Source: Ignavibacteriaceae bacterium (GTDB taxonomy: Bacteria; Bacteroidota; Ignavibacteria; Ignavibacteriales; Ignavibacteriaceae). Taken from it: a stretch of 59,090 nt of DNA. Below are positions 42,589-51,347 of this stretch, piece by piece; the stretch's first letter is position 1; the number at the start of each line of letters is the position of its first letter. Location of the stretch: assembly GCA_013360295.1 (NCBI GenBank), contig JABWCL010000029.1, forward strand, positions 1 to 59,090. Reading direction: 5' to 3'. The notes beneath the pieces were generated by a model that saw only the letters and a program-made list of their open reading frames with translations, searched no databases and was not told where the DNA came from. The translations under genes and the position numbers were made by a program.

Positions 42589-43206
42589 TTAATAGGGAGG
42601 CTGTTTCTGATGTGAAGGATGATACACAAAGTAGTTTATTTTACCCAATCCGGCAACCGTTTCAGACGAGCGGTCCAGGCAAATAATTTGGGGGAATGAC
42701 ATTTCCGCACAAGCTGTTTCTGTAAGAAGAATGTACTCTTTTTCATTAATGCTGTTCTTTAGAAGCCTGTGCAGAATGATCACGTCGATCCCGGCTAATT
42801 CCCTGAAACCTTCAATTTCGACTTCCTCCGACAAACCGGAGTGAATAATGAACTTCACGGCAAGAGAATCTATTATTTCGCAGGCGTCTCCCTCACAAAG
42901 AACGGAGTTTTTAAGCTCATCAATTTTTTGCCTGAAGATATTAAAGAACGAAACCAGTTTCTCCCCAAGCCTTTCGTGAAGTTCCTTCCACTCTTCTTCA
43001 CTGCCGCGCATTGCATAGAGGAAGACCGCATCCCCTTCGATCTTGGAAATGGTAAGGTTCAGTCCGATATGCCGGATTACCGTGAGAAGTAGTTCGGATA
43101 TTATCTTATTGCTGCGGGAAAGCGATCTGCTGTTGGCGAGCATAAAGTTTGTATACCCGCTAATATCGGCAAGTATTAAAAGGGATTTTTTAAGATTATC
43201 AGTCAT
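42589..43206 (-). CDS. DUF2652 protein (cyclase-like)
   Basis: A 205-residue protein. The N-terminus (LLILADISGYTNFMLANSRSLSRSNKIISELLLTVI, then ISKIEGDAVFLYA) matches DUF2652, which shares the start of the class III nucleotide-cyclase fold (adISGYT and the GDAvF turn). Full catalytic machinery is not evident, so it is probably not an active cyclase. Function unknown. Flanked by gaps on both sides, so probably transcribed alone. Confidence 0.8.
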   Translation of the reverse strand: MTDNLKKSLLILADISGYTNFMLANSRSLSRSNKIISELLLTVIRHIGLNLTISKIEGDAVFLYAMRGSEEEWKELHERLGEKLVSFFNIFRQKIDELKNSVLCEGDACEIIDSLAVKFIIHSGLSEEVEIEGFRELAGIDVIILHRLLKNSINEKEYILLTETACAEMSFPQIICLDRSSETVAGLGKINYFVYHPSHQKQPPY

Positions 43207-43302
43207 TACGCAAATTTACGAAGTCTGAAATATAATTTAACAAAGAAAAAAGCAGTTGTTTTATCGTATGATATTCAGGGTTAACCCGATTGTAACTTAA
43301 TA

Positions 43303-44160
43303 TTATTTTTTTATCAGACGTTTCAGTACTTTTATGTTTTCCAGATCTTCGAGCTGCTCTTTTCCCTTAGGGGTTTCCAGAACCTTTGGAATCATTTTTA
43401 GTTTTGAAGAATTCATGATATTCCGGAATCCTTCAACCCCGATAAATCCTTTGCCGATGTGATCGTGGCGGTCAACACGAGTGCCAATATCCTTTTTGCT
43501 GTCATTCATATGAATACATTTCAGTTTGTCAAGCCCGACTATGGCATCAAAGTTTTTTATTGTCTGCCTGAACCCCTTTTCAGATTTTATGTCATAACCC
43601 GCTGCCCATATGTGCGCGGTGTCTATACAAACGCTGATCCGGCTTTTATCTTCAACGCGGTCAATTATTGATCTGATCTGCTCAAATGTGTGGCCGAGTG
43701 ACGTTCCTTGTCCGGCTGTCAGTTCAAGCATACTCTTTACCTTAAATCCCGGTGTTTTATCGTGGATTATATTCAGGGACTCCGCAATAAGATTTATTCC
43801 GTAATCCTCGCCGTTTCCGCCGTGCGAGCCGGGGTGAAAATTACAATGAGGGATATTCAGCTGCTCACAGCGGAATAATTCGTCAATCAGGGCTTCCCTT
43901 GACTTTTCAAGGACTTCCTTTCCAACCGCGCATAAATTTATAAGATACGCAGCGTGTGAAAGTACGAAGCGAATATTGGAGCGGGATAATTCGCCGAGAT
44001 ACTCACTGATTTCAGAGTCTGAGAGCGGACGCTGAAACCACCTGTTGTTGTTTTTTGTGAATATCTGCATAGCGGTGAAGCCAAGTTTTTCTGCAAGCCG
44101 GACTGCTGCCGCGGGTCCGCCCTGGGTAGAAGTGTGCGCGCCGAGTAACAACATCTTCAA
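43303..44160 (-). CDS. nfo: Deoxyribonuclease IV (AP endonuclease)
   Basis: Repairs abasic and oxidised sites in DNA with three zinc ions. The 285 residues have the TIM-barrel ligands: HPGSHGG, the EL in MLELTAG, CIDTAHIWAAGYD, HMNDSKKDIGTRVDRHDHIGKGFIG and LETPKG. The length is as usual. An AT-rich run of AATTAAGAATT-type repeats separates it from the next gene upstream. Confidence 0.95.
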   Translation of the reverse strand: MKMLLLGAHTSTQGGPAAAVRLAEKLGFTAMQIFTKNNNRWFQRPLSDSEISEYLGELSRSNIRFVLSHAAYLINLCAVGKEVLEKSREALIDELFRCEQLNIPHCNFHPGSHGGNGEDYGINLIAESLNIIHDKTPGFKVKSMLELTAGQGTSLGHTFEQIRSIIDRVEDKSRISVCIDTAHIWAAGYDIKSEKGFRQTIKNFDAIVGLDKLKCIHMNDSKKDIGTRVDRHDHIGKGFIGVEGFRNIMNSSKLKMIPKVLETPKGKEQLEDLENIKVLKRLIKK

Positions 44161-44216
44161 TTAAGAATTATGAATTAAGAATTCAAAATTGTAAACACAA
44201 ATTATAGCTAAAGACA

Positions 44217-45101
44217 TCAGGAAAACCTTTGTAATACTTCTCTTAAGGAAGTGAACAGATCTTTCCTGTCTATTCCGAGGGAGGAGAGTTTGGAGGAATT
44301 GAGAGATACATCGGCGACGGGGGAGAGGCCGGGGACGGAGTCCATAGTTGATGGTTCAATGAGAGAGTTGTCCGAGCCGGTCAGCTCGCATACCATTTCG
44401 CCTAATTCATAACGGGAGACACGTTCTATTCCTCCGACGTTTAATAATTCTTTCTGTAAGTTAATGGAGCATAATTCCCTGATAATTCTGGCGGCCTCAA
44501 TAACAGAGAGGGGAGTCCTATACTGATCAGTGAATAACTTAACTTTTCTCCCATTCCTGAAATTGTCGAGCATAACATCGAAGTGCATTCGGGAGTGGTT
44601 CAATCCAAGTCCGAATAAGAGAGCAAGCCGGACAATAATATAATTATCGAATGTGTTTATGACTTTATATTCACCTACCAGTTTTGTCTCACCGTAGATG
44701 GACATCGGCATAAGTTTTGCAGACTCTTTAAGATATGAGCCTCTGTCGCCTGCATAGACCTGGTCTGTTGAGATATAGATCAGTTTAATCCCTTTTTCCC
44801 TGCATTTCGCGGCAAGGAATGCTGTGACACCTACATTAAGGTCATAGATATATTTGGGAGTGAAAGGCTCGATTGAAACAGTGTTTGCCATCGCCGCGGC
44901 GTGGATAATAATATCCGGAGCATAATCATTAATAACTGATCCCAGTCTCGCCAGATCCAGTATATTGAGCCGGACTGAATTATATTCCTTGCAGTTACCG
45001 GGATTTGTATTGAACTGAGTAAGTATATCAAAATGCTTGCTTAGTTCGATATTTAAATACTGTCCGAGTATCCCGCTTCCACCAGTAATCAATACTTTCA
45101 C
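44217..45101 (-). CDS. RmlD-like NAD(P)-dependent sugar reductase
   Basis: A 294-residue short-chain dehydrogenase of the RmlD_sub_bind family (dTDP-4-dehydrorhamnose reductase-like). Visible are the N-terminal GGSGILGQYL, IIIHAAAMA, ISTDQVYAGDRG and the catalytic YGETK. It could complete deoxysugar synthesis with rmlB at 56460, but no rmlA or rmlC is in the window and the substrate is not proven. It overlaps anmK by 4 bases. Confidence 0.85.
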   Translation of the reverse strand: MKVLITGGSGILGQYLNIELSKHFDILTQFNTNPGNCKEYNSVRLNILDLARLGSVINDYAPDIIIHAAAMANTVSIEPFTPKYIYDLNVGVTAFLAAKCREKGIKLIYISTDQVYAGDRGSYLKESAKLMPMSIYGETKLVGEYKVINTFDNYIIVRLALLFGLGLNHSRMHFDVMLDNFRNGRKVKLFTDQYRTPLSVIEAARIIRELCSINLQKELLNVGGIERVSRYELGEMVCELTGSDNSLIEPSTMDSVPGLSPVADVSLNSSKLSSLGIDRKDLFTSLREVLQRFS

Positions 45102-46291
45102 GGCAGGCAGATCTTTCCGAGGATTGTTTGCTTGGAGGCTCCTGTAACAGAGGGGAGGTTTGCCGGGTTTCCTGAGAGAGTTTCATTCGCGAGGACCGCG
45201 AAGCAAATGGCCTCCTTATAGTCCGAATCTACGCCGATAGTTTTTACATTTTCGATTATGACAGAGGCCTCGAAAAGCGACCTGAGAAAAGCCAATAACG
45301 CCCTGTTCTTCGAGCCGCCGCCGCTGACGTATAGTTCGCTTATTTTAACTTTATTAAAGATAAACTCCTTATAAGAATAAAATACAGTCCAGGCAGTATA
45401 AAAAGTTACTGTAGTAATAATATCCTGAGCAGGTACGTTTTTCGAATTCTTAAGTATGAACCCGACGAACTCGTGGCTGTAGAATTCCCGTCCGGTTGAT
45501 TTAGGCGGAACACGATTAATATAGGTATCTGAGTCAATCATTTTTTGTAGCAGAGCATTATTCACTTTTCCCTTAAATGCAACCGCTCCGTTCCGGTCGA
45601 ACTTTTTATCATAAAGCCGTTGCATCAAGGCGTCTATCAGCATATTTCCCGGTCCTGTATCGAACGCGATAACTCCCGCGGGTTTGACATTTTTCTTAAG
45701 CACTGTAATATTGGCAATTCCGCCGATATTCAGCAAAGCGCGGTTTGTTTTATCTGATGAGAGTATTATATAATCAAAGTAGGGAACAAAGGGGGCGCCC
45801 TCTCCGCCGAGCGCGACATCTGCTGTTCTGAAATCACCGATTGTGGTAATACCCAGGTTTTTAGCAATAACGGCAATATCACCAATTTGCAGAGTTGAGC
45901 CTGAGCGAAAACCGTAAGCTTTTTCACGGGCGGGAAGATGATGTATGGTCTGACCGTGTGTACCTATAAGATCGATTCTTCTTAAGGGGACCCCGGTAGA
46001 TGATGATAGCTTTTTTATTGCTTCCGAATAAGCATAGGCAATGAAGAAGTTCATCCTGCATATTTCAGCGGTACTGCCGCCTCCGGGTTCTGCGAGTGAA
46101 AGTATTTTTTCTCGCATTCCTTTTGGGAAAGAGTGTTCTATACCGCCGATAAATTTCAATTCCGTGGCAGTACCGGAACCTGTAATCTTAACCAGCGCCG
46201 CGCTGATACCGTCGACTGAGGTTCCGGACATAAGCCCGGCAACGTATTTTTCTTTTTTTTGAGCTAATTTATAAAGGTTTGTTACGGACAA
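45098..46291 (-). CDS. anmK: Anhydro-N-acetylmuramic acid kinase
   Basis: Phosphorylates and opens 1,6-anhydro-MurNAc to MurNAc-6-phosphate in peptidoglycan recycling; cytoplasmic. The 397 residues show the N-terminal GLMSGTSVDGISAALV, GTHGQTIHH, NIGGIANIT, DTGPGNMLIDA and SGGGSKN, all typical of AnmK. It overlaps the RmlD-like gene and follows the barrel gene's start region by 5 bases. Confidence 0.93.
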   Translation of the reverse strand: MSVTNLYKLAQKKEKYVAGLMSGTSVDGISAALVKITGSGTATELKFIGGIEHSFPKGMREKILSLAEPGGGSTAEICRMNFFIAYAYSEAIKKLSSSTGVPLRRIDLIGTHGQTIHHLPAREKAYGFRSGSTLQIGDIAVIAKNLGITTIGDFRTADVALGGEGAPFVPYFDYIILSSDKTNRALLNIGGIANITVLKKNVKPAGVIAFDTGPGNMLIDALMQRLYDKKFDRNGAVAFKGKVNNALLQKMIDSDTYINRVPPKSTGREFYSHEFVGFILKNSKNVPAQDIITTVTFYTAWTVFYSYKEFIFNKVKISELYVSGGGSKNRALLAFLRSLFEASVIIENVKTIGVDSDYKEAICFAVLANETLSGNPANLPSVTGASKQTILGKICLP

Positions 46292-46296
46292 AATAA

Positions 46297-47139
46297 TTAA
46301 TAAAATGTGAAAGAAGTATTAACCCCCGCAATATAATAATTTATTTTGTAGCCGCTGAACCTGGTAAACTGGTAACCGAGGCTCAGATAGTAATTAGAGA
46401 AGAAATTATAATCTGCCTGAATAAATAGTTGATTCTTCTGCGTCTGAAAGAGGTTGAAAAGGGCGTATGTATCAGTATCGAAATTATAAATGCGGCTTCC
46501 TGCAAAACCTCCTGCTTTGAGATAGAGTGATTGGGATGCCTGATAATTGATTCTGCCGTAAACCGAAAAAAACTTTTTATTATCTGACGAAAGATGCATG
46601 GAAGGTTTAACAGTTATACTAAGTTCAGGAAAGAAGATATAGGTAAAGCGCAGATTGGTTTGGTGAACAGAGATCTCTTTTACCGAGTCGGTTGTCAGAA
46701 TACCCTTTGCGTTAAGGTATGTCTGGGAAAAACCCACATACATATCGTTATAAAAATAAAACCAGTCTATCCCTCCCAGGAAAGTTCTGTCAGAATAATT
46801 GAAGGATTTGTCAGGGGAATAATTAAACGTACCGGTGATATACCCAAGATCTATCTTGTAAGTAGAAGGGAAGTCATAGTATGCTAAGTGATAACCGGCA
46901 GTATATTGCGGGTAAGTCCAATCATCCTGTTCGGCAGTCAGTTTGCCAAGGTTCATTGTCCCGTAAAGAGAAGGAGTGATATTATGACTCAGATACAATG
47001 TGTAATCATCTGTCTTCTTCCCGGTACTGTAATCGCCTATGGTTTTGTACACACCCGGCGCCAGATAGAAGAATGACTGAGAACTCCCGATTCCGCTGAA
47101 TAAAATAATTAAGAGCAGTAAATATTTCACTCTTCTCAT
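46297..47139 (-). CDS. YaiO-like outer-membrane beta-barrel
   Basis: A 280-residue exported protein: the signal peptide ends near SGIGSSQ, then alternating Tyr- and Phe-rich strands (DYTLYLSHNITPSLYGTMNLGKL, YTAGYHLAYYDF, YLSLGYQFTRFSGYKINYYIAGV) end in SFTFY. It resembles the YaiO family of small barrels, though that is a tentative match. The stop/start overlap with the TPR gene (47139) implies co-translation in a three-gene cassette with the urea-transporter/M23 fusion. Confidence 0.75.
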   Translation of the reverse strand: MRRVKYLLLLIILFSGIGSSQSFFYLAPGVYKTIGDYSTGKKTDDYTLYLSHNITPSLYGTMNLGKLTAEQDDWTYPQYTAGYHLAYYDFPSTYKIDLGYITGTFNYSPDKSFNYSDRTFLGGIDWFYFYNDMYVGFSQTYLNAKGILTTDSVKEISVHQTNLRFTYIFFPELSITVKPSMHLSSDNKKFFSVYGRINYQASQSLYLKAGGFAGSRIYNFDTDTYALFNLFQTQKNQLFIQADYNFFSNYYLSLGYQFTRFSGYKINYYIAGVNTSFTFY

Positions 47140-47774
47140 TAGTTCGCCAGCTTTAGTCCAAGCATCCCCAGTGAGTCATTTTCACTGAGCATAATCACGT
47201 TGGTGAATAATTTTTTTGCCTCATTCTTCTTGCCGAGGTAATAGTATGTCCAGCCAAGTGAAAGGTTTGGCTCATATTCTCCGGGATAGCCAGCATAAGC
47301 CGTTTCAAGGTAGCCGGCAGCTTTGGCGTATTCAGCGCGGTTCAGATATATTTGTCCGAGACGGAGATTCGCATAGTAGTCATTAGGGTTTATTCTGAGA
47401 ATCTTTGAATAAGTCTGCTCAACTTTAGCCCAGTCGTTCAGGGCCGCCAGAGGGAGGGTGTAACCCATTAGAGCCTCGATGCTGTTTTTCTGCAGTTCAG
47501 TGGCTTTAGCGTAATAATTAAGTGATGTTTTATAATCTTTCAGGTTATAATAAAGCCATCCAAGCCTGAGGTTGAACAGGTAGTCGTTTTTATTGTCGTT
47601 ATAAAGTTTCATCAGGATGTCCGCTGCCGCTTTATAATCATACTTATTTCCTGCCGTTATGGATTTATTGAACGCAGTGACCTTTTCGTTACTCCTGTTA
47701 GACTTAATAGTAACCGATAGCAGTACTATTATAATCGCGATACCGCCGAGTGATAAAAATGTGAATCGTTTCAT
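47139..47774 (-). CDS. Membrane-anchored TPR protein
   Basis: 211 residues: one N-terminal membrane segment or signal (FLSLGGIAIIIVLLSVTI), then TPRs (YLFNLRLGWLYYNLKDYKTSLNYYAKAT, then YYANLRLGQIYLNRAEYAKAAGYLE and EPNLSLGWTYYYLGKKNEAKKLF), at least four in number. It lies between the fusion protein and the barrel, overlapping both by 1-4 bases. It could bridge an inner-membrane protein and an outer-membrane barrel across the periplasm. Confidence 0.8.
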   Translation of the reverse strand: MKRFTFLSLGGIAIIIVLLSVTIKSNRSNEKVTAFNKSITAGNKYDYKAAADILMKLYNDNKNDYLFNLRLGWLYYNLKDYKTSLNYYAKATELQKNSIEALMGYTLPLAALNDWAKVEQTYSKILRINPNDYYANLRLGQIYLNRAEYAKAAGYLETAYAGYPGEYEPNLSLGWTYYYLGKKNEAKKLFTNVIMLSENDSLGMLGLKLAN

Positions 47775-49918
47775 TTCGTTTCCTCATCATTAAAAATTTG
47801 TTTAGCGTTAAATTTATTTTTGTTATTTATTTCGAATTCGTAGTCTGTGATTTCCCCTTCACCTCCGATATTGATCTTTGATCGGAATTCTTCAGAAAAT
47901 ATTTTCGCGAATGATTTTCCTTCGAGCCTGATATTCCCTTCAATAATAAAATCTTCTGAGTCCTCTTCTCTCGGCGCGAAGTTAAATCTCGCGTTAACAT
48001 CGATAAGGTCGTGATATAAGAGAAAAATTTCCGGAATATAGTAAAGCGCACTCTTTGGTAATTCTGAAGGAGAGTACTTATCCTCCCAGTAAAGATCTTC
48101 GTGATAACAAAATGGTACCTGCATCGCGCTAAGATAAAAGAAATAGAGGGCAGATTCTTTATTCCCCGAGTATGCCGAGAAATAAAGCACTTTACCGGCC
48201 TGAACAAAGTAGGCGATATCACCGGAGCCGTTTTCCAGGAACAGGTTGTTATAAATATCAATTTTTACTTCCCACTCTTCAATAAACTTTTTGTCTTTGA
48301 ATTCGCACGCGAATGAAAACTTTCTTCCGTAATAGAAATCGAATGCACCTTTGAGAATTTTGTGAGTTTCAAGGTTCTGGATCCGCATTCCTTTTTCAGG
48401 GTATTCAAAAAGATGCAGTTTTAGACCTCCATCACTTTTGGAGATGAAATGAACAAACGGATGCTGGAAAGTTTTTTCTCCGAGTTTTTCTGATAACTGA
48501 AACTGAAAATGAAGGTGCGGATACGGAGAGCGCCCGCTATTACCACATTGCCCGATAATGTCTCCCTTTTTAATATAGTCTCCTTCTTTGAACTTGATCG
48601 TATCTTTTTCAAGGTGAGATAGCGCTGAATAAAGTCCTCCGTAATGATTAATTATAACCGTATTTCCCCAGTTTTTCTCAACATTTATGTCCCCGATATC
48701 GTTATCAGGGATGCCGTCAATTACTTTGGAAATCATTCCGTCCAGCGGGCTTATTACAGGAAGTTTATAACAATAATAATCTTCAAAACGGTTACCTTCA
48801 GATGAATATTCAGATTCCTTCTCATCAACTACCACAAAATCCCAGGCGTAACGCCAGTCTTTTTTATGGGTATACTCACCGTCAAAGCCCTGTGAAATGT
48901 ACCATTCTCCGAATACCGGAAGTTCCGGGTATGAAATTTTAAATTTATCGAATCTTGCGCGCCGGTTCTTATGATAGTAATAGTTTTCTTCAGGCGACTG
49001 GAGTTTGTAATACAACAGAGTTAGTTCAGTGTGATCTTTCCGGAACTTCAGACTATAAACTGTGGCAAGGACAATAAAATTAAAAGGAAGCACTATAATG
49101 GGCAAGGCCACAGAATTCATAACGTTTGCAAAAAAGCCCGTAAATATAACAACCATAAATATCGATAAGACCACAAGTAATAAATTTTTCTTTGAAGGAA
49201 TTATCAGCGCACCGCCTAAAGCCAAAGCAGTTAAAATAGAATTGAAACTGCTAATGATGATGAAGTTAGGTGACGGATCAGGTATCAGTATATTTACTGC
49301 CAGAGCATTTATTGCGAACGCAAGCAGGCTCAACTGGAATGCAATTCTCGAAAAGAGCAGAAGCGCGAGCGCGATGATGATCCCCGAAATGGCAGAAGGC
49401 TGCAGCACTATCAGTGAAAGCGCCTGTAAGTAATTAAGTATGAATCCTTCAGCAGTATTAACCGGCCCGTGATATAACGGCAGATTGGCGAAACGGATGA
49501 AGTCGTATTTACCTAGAAAAACAAAGAAGATGTAGGTTGTTATCACGAACGGGATACTTAGTCCCGGAAGGTTTAACGTTACGGCAAAAAAGTTTTCTAT
49601 CACCGCAGATATGAAGAAAGTAATTACGATGAAGATCAGCGTTAAGCCGAGCAAGTAAAATGAAGGCTCGAAGTAGAACATTACTCCGGCGCCGAATAAC
49701 ATTCCGTTGAAACCGTAGAATCCGGAACGGATCTTTTCGGAATCAAATTTCAGGAGCATTGCCAGCAGGTTGGTAATAAGGATACCAAGCAGGGATGAAA
49801 TTCCGATAAGGGGATTGACCATCACCGCAAGGAATATCAATATGCCAAACCATTTCCGGTTAGAAAAAAATATTTGGCTGTAACTTAAAAAAACTGCGTC
49901 TGTGAAAAATTTTAACAT
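47771..49918 (-). CDS. Urea-transporter domain fused to an M23 peptidase domain
   Basis: 715 residues. Residues about 1-300 form a urea-transporter (UT) domain with about ten membrane segments; recognisable stretches are GFYGFNGMLFGAG and LNLPGLSIPFVITTYIF. Residues about 340-500 form an M23 (LytM-type) domain with SPLDGMISKVIDG, GNTVIINHYGGLYSALSHLEK and the C-terminal HLHF motif. The first zinc-ligand position, usually HxxxD, reads RYAWD here, so the His is not obvious. About 200 further residues have no recognised family. The whole may import urea, or a urea-like amide, and touch the cell wall. Confidence 0.85.
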   Translation of the reverse strand: MLKFFTDAVFLSYSQIFFSNRKWFGILIFLAVMVNPLIGISSLLGILITNLLAMLLKFDSEKIRSGFYGFNGMLFGAGVMFYFEPSFYLLGLTLIFIVITFFISAVIENFFAVTLNLPGLSIPFVITTYIFFVFLGKYDFIRFANLPLYHGPVNTAEGFILNYLQALSLIVLQPSAISGIIIALALLLFSRIAFQLSLLAFAINALAVNILIPDPSPNFIIISSFNSILTALALGGALIIPSKKNLLLVVLSIFMVVIFTGFFANVMNSVALPIIVLPFNFIVLATVYSLKFRKDHTELTLLYYKLQSPEENYYYHKNRRARFDKFKISYPELPVFGEWYISQGFDGEYTHKKDWRYAWDFVVVDEKESEYSSEGNRFEDYYCYKLPVISPLDGMISKVIDGIPDNDIGDINVEKNWGNTVIINHYGGLYSALSHLEKDTIKFKEGDYIKKGDIIGQCGNSGRSPYPHLHFQFQLSEKLGEKTFQHPFVHFISKSDGGLKLHLFEYPEKGMRIQNLETHKILKGAFDFYYGRKFSFACEFKDKKFIEEWEVKIDIYNNLFLENGSGDIAYFVQAGKVLYFSAYSGNKESALYFFYLSAMQVPFCYHEDLYWEDKYSPSELPKSALYYIPEIFLLYHDLIDVNARFNFAPREEDSEDFIIEGNIRLEGKSFAKIFSEEFRSKINIGGEGEITDYEFEINNKNKFNAKQIFNDEETK

Positions 49919-49933
49919 AGTAAATTAATTTGT

Positions 49934-49954
49934 GAGACGGCTGTAAACCGTCTC
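49934..49954. terminator. Hairpin between the two cassettes
   Basis: GAGACGG (49934-49940) pairs perfectly with CCGTCTC (49948-49954), 7-base loop. The T-rich side favours the plus direction, so it is at best a weak terminator of the decarboxylase cassette on the minus strand. Confidence 0.5.
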
Positions 49955-49991
49955 TTAGATTTTTTGGACGGGTACTGGCCGTCAGTATAGT

Positions 49992-51347
49992 TTATTTTTT
50001 TTGGAACTTGGCAGGGAGATTTTCCCGCTCAATAATATATTCCAGAGTTTCTGCTTTTCTGATAAGTTCAGTACTTTTATCTTCCATCACCATTACGACG
50101 TTCGGCCGGAGAGTAATAAACTGCATCCATTGCGTCATATCATACGCGCCCACGTGTTCTATAATTAACTTATCTCCTTGTTTGAGTGATGGGAGCGTAA
50201 TACTTTCTCTGACACAATCTATATTCATACAGAGTGGCCCATATATAGCAGCTTCCTCCTGGTAGACTCCGCACTCCTGCGCCGGACTTATTTTATGTTT
50301 ATACCAAAAAGAGGTAAAAAGTATGTTGACTCCCGCGTCTATTATTAATGCGCGTTTGCCGCCCGAAAGCCGCTTATTAGCCAGCACACTTGTAATAAGA
50401 TAACCCGCGTCATCCACCAGCGCCCTGCCGGTTTCGAGAATTAAAAGCGGCAGATCCTCCGCGGAAAATGATAGCGAAAACAAGCCAGATGAAATAGCAT
50501 CGGCGAACTGTTCCAGGCTCGGGACAACCTGCTCAGCAGGAAGATACTGCCCGATAAGAGTATTATTGGAAGCGAATCCGCCGCCCATATCAATATACTG
50601 AAGAAGGTGTTTATATTCATCACGAATCGAGCGGGTAAGCAAAGCCATATTTGTCGCGGCTATCCGGTATGCTTCGGCGCTCATCATATAGGTTCCAATA
50701 TGTGTATGCAGGCCCACCAGTTTCAGGTTCTTATTTGCCATAATCCGTTTTATTGCCTGCCACGCTTCGCCGTTTTCGTAATTAAACCCAAACCTGTCCC
50801 ATTTGGGATAAACACCGACATCCATATTGATCCTAATAGCAACTTCGGCTTTCATTTGTATCTGTTCTGTGATCTCAATTATCAGATATAATTCATCAAA
50901 GTGGTCAATATGGATTTTTGATTTGTTCCTGATCGCCTTGACGAGTGCTTCACGGCTCTTGTCCGGACCGTTGAAAATAATATTGTCCCCCTTTATGCCA
51001 AGCCTTCTCGCTTTATCGTATTCAAATTCCGAAACTACTTCCGCCCACGAATTTTCCGAATGGAATACAGAGCATACTGCATCGAGGTAGTTTGTTTTGT
51101 ACGACCAGGCAAATTGTACTTTGGGGTACCTGGTTTTAAAGATCCTGTACGCATTCCTCTGATTTTCGCGAATCCTTCTTTCAGACATCACAAACAGCGG
51201 TGAGCCGAATTGTTCAACAAGGTGATTCACAGCAATACCGTCAATCTCGGTTTTAGGTGTGGTTATGGGACTCGTTCCGAATTTATTCATAAATCCGGAA
51301 TACTGTTTGTTTATTATCGGTCGTTCATATCTTTTTAATTCGCTCAT
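49992..51347 (-). CDS. PLP-dependent decarboxylase (Orn/DAP/Arg decarboxylase 2 family)
   Basis: A 451-residue cytoplasmic enzyme with the alanine-racemase-like barrel. The PLP lysine lies in WSYKTNY (about residue 82). Substrate and PLP-phosphate residues lie in GLHTHIGTY, DMGGGFAS and LETGRALV. The C-terminal beta domain carries GPLCMNIDCV in place of the more usual GPxCxSxD. It resembles diaminopimelate or carboxynorspermidine decarboxylases but is not lysA-like enough to call. It starts in a TAATG overlap with the ATP-grasp gene, so it acts with that gene and the PqqD-like gene. Confidence 0.83.
   Translation of the reverse strand: MSELKRYERPIINKQYSGFMNKFGTSPITTPKTEIDGIAVNHLVEQFGSPLFVMSERRIRENQRNAYRIFKTRYPKVQFAWSYKTNYLDAVCSVFHSENSWAEVVSEFEYDKARRLGIKGDNIIFNGPDKSREALVKAIRNKSKIHIDHFDELYLIIEITEQIQMKAEVAIRINMDVGVYPKWDRFGFNYENGEAWQAIKRIMANKNLKLVGLHTHIGTYMMSAEAYRIAATNMALLTRSIRDEYKHLLQYIDMGGGFASNNTLIGQYLPAEQVVPSLEQFADAISSGLFSLSFSAEDLPLLILETGRALVDDAGYLITSVLANKRLSGGKRALIIDAGVNILFTSFWYKHKISPAQECGVYQEEAAIYGPLCMNIDCVRESITLPSLKQGDKLIIEHVGAYDMTQWMQFITLRPNVVMVMEDKSTELIRKAETLEYIIERENLPAKFQKK

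Noticed and set aside
42589-43206. Active adenylate cyclase
   Set aside because: Only the N-terminal part of the cyclase fold is recognisable and the full catalytic set is not seen.
49992-51347. Calling the decarboxylase lysA
   Set aside because: It is coupled to PqqD-like and ATP-grasp genes and has an altered GPLCMNID segment, so a specialised substrate is more likely.
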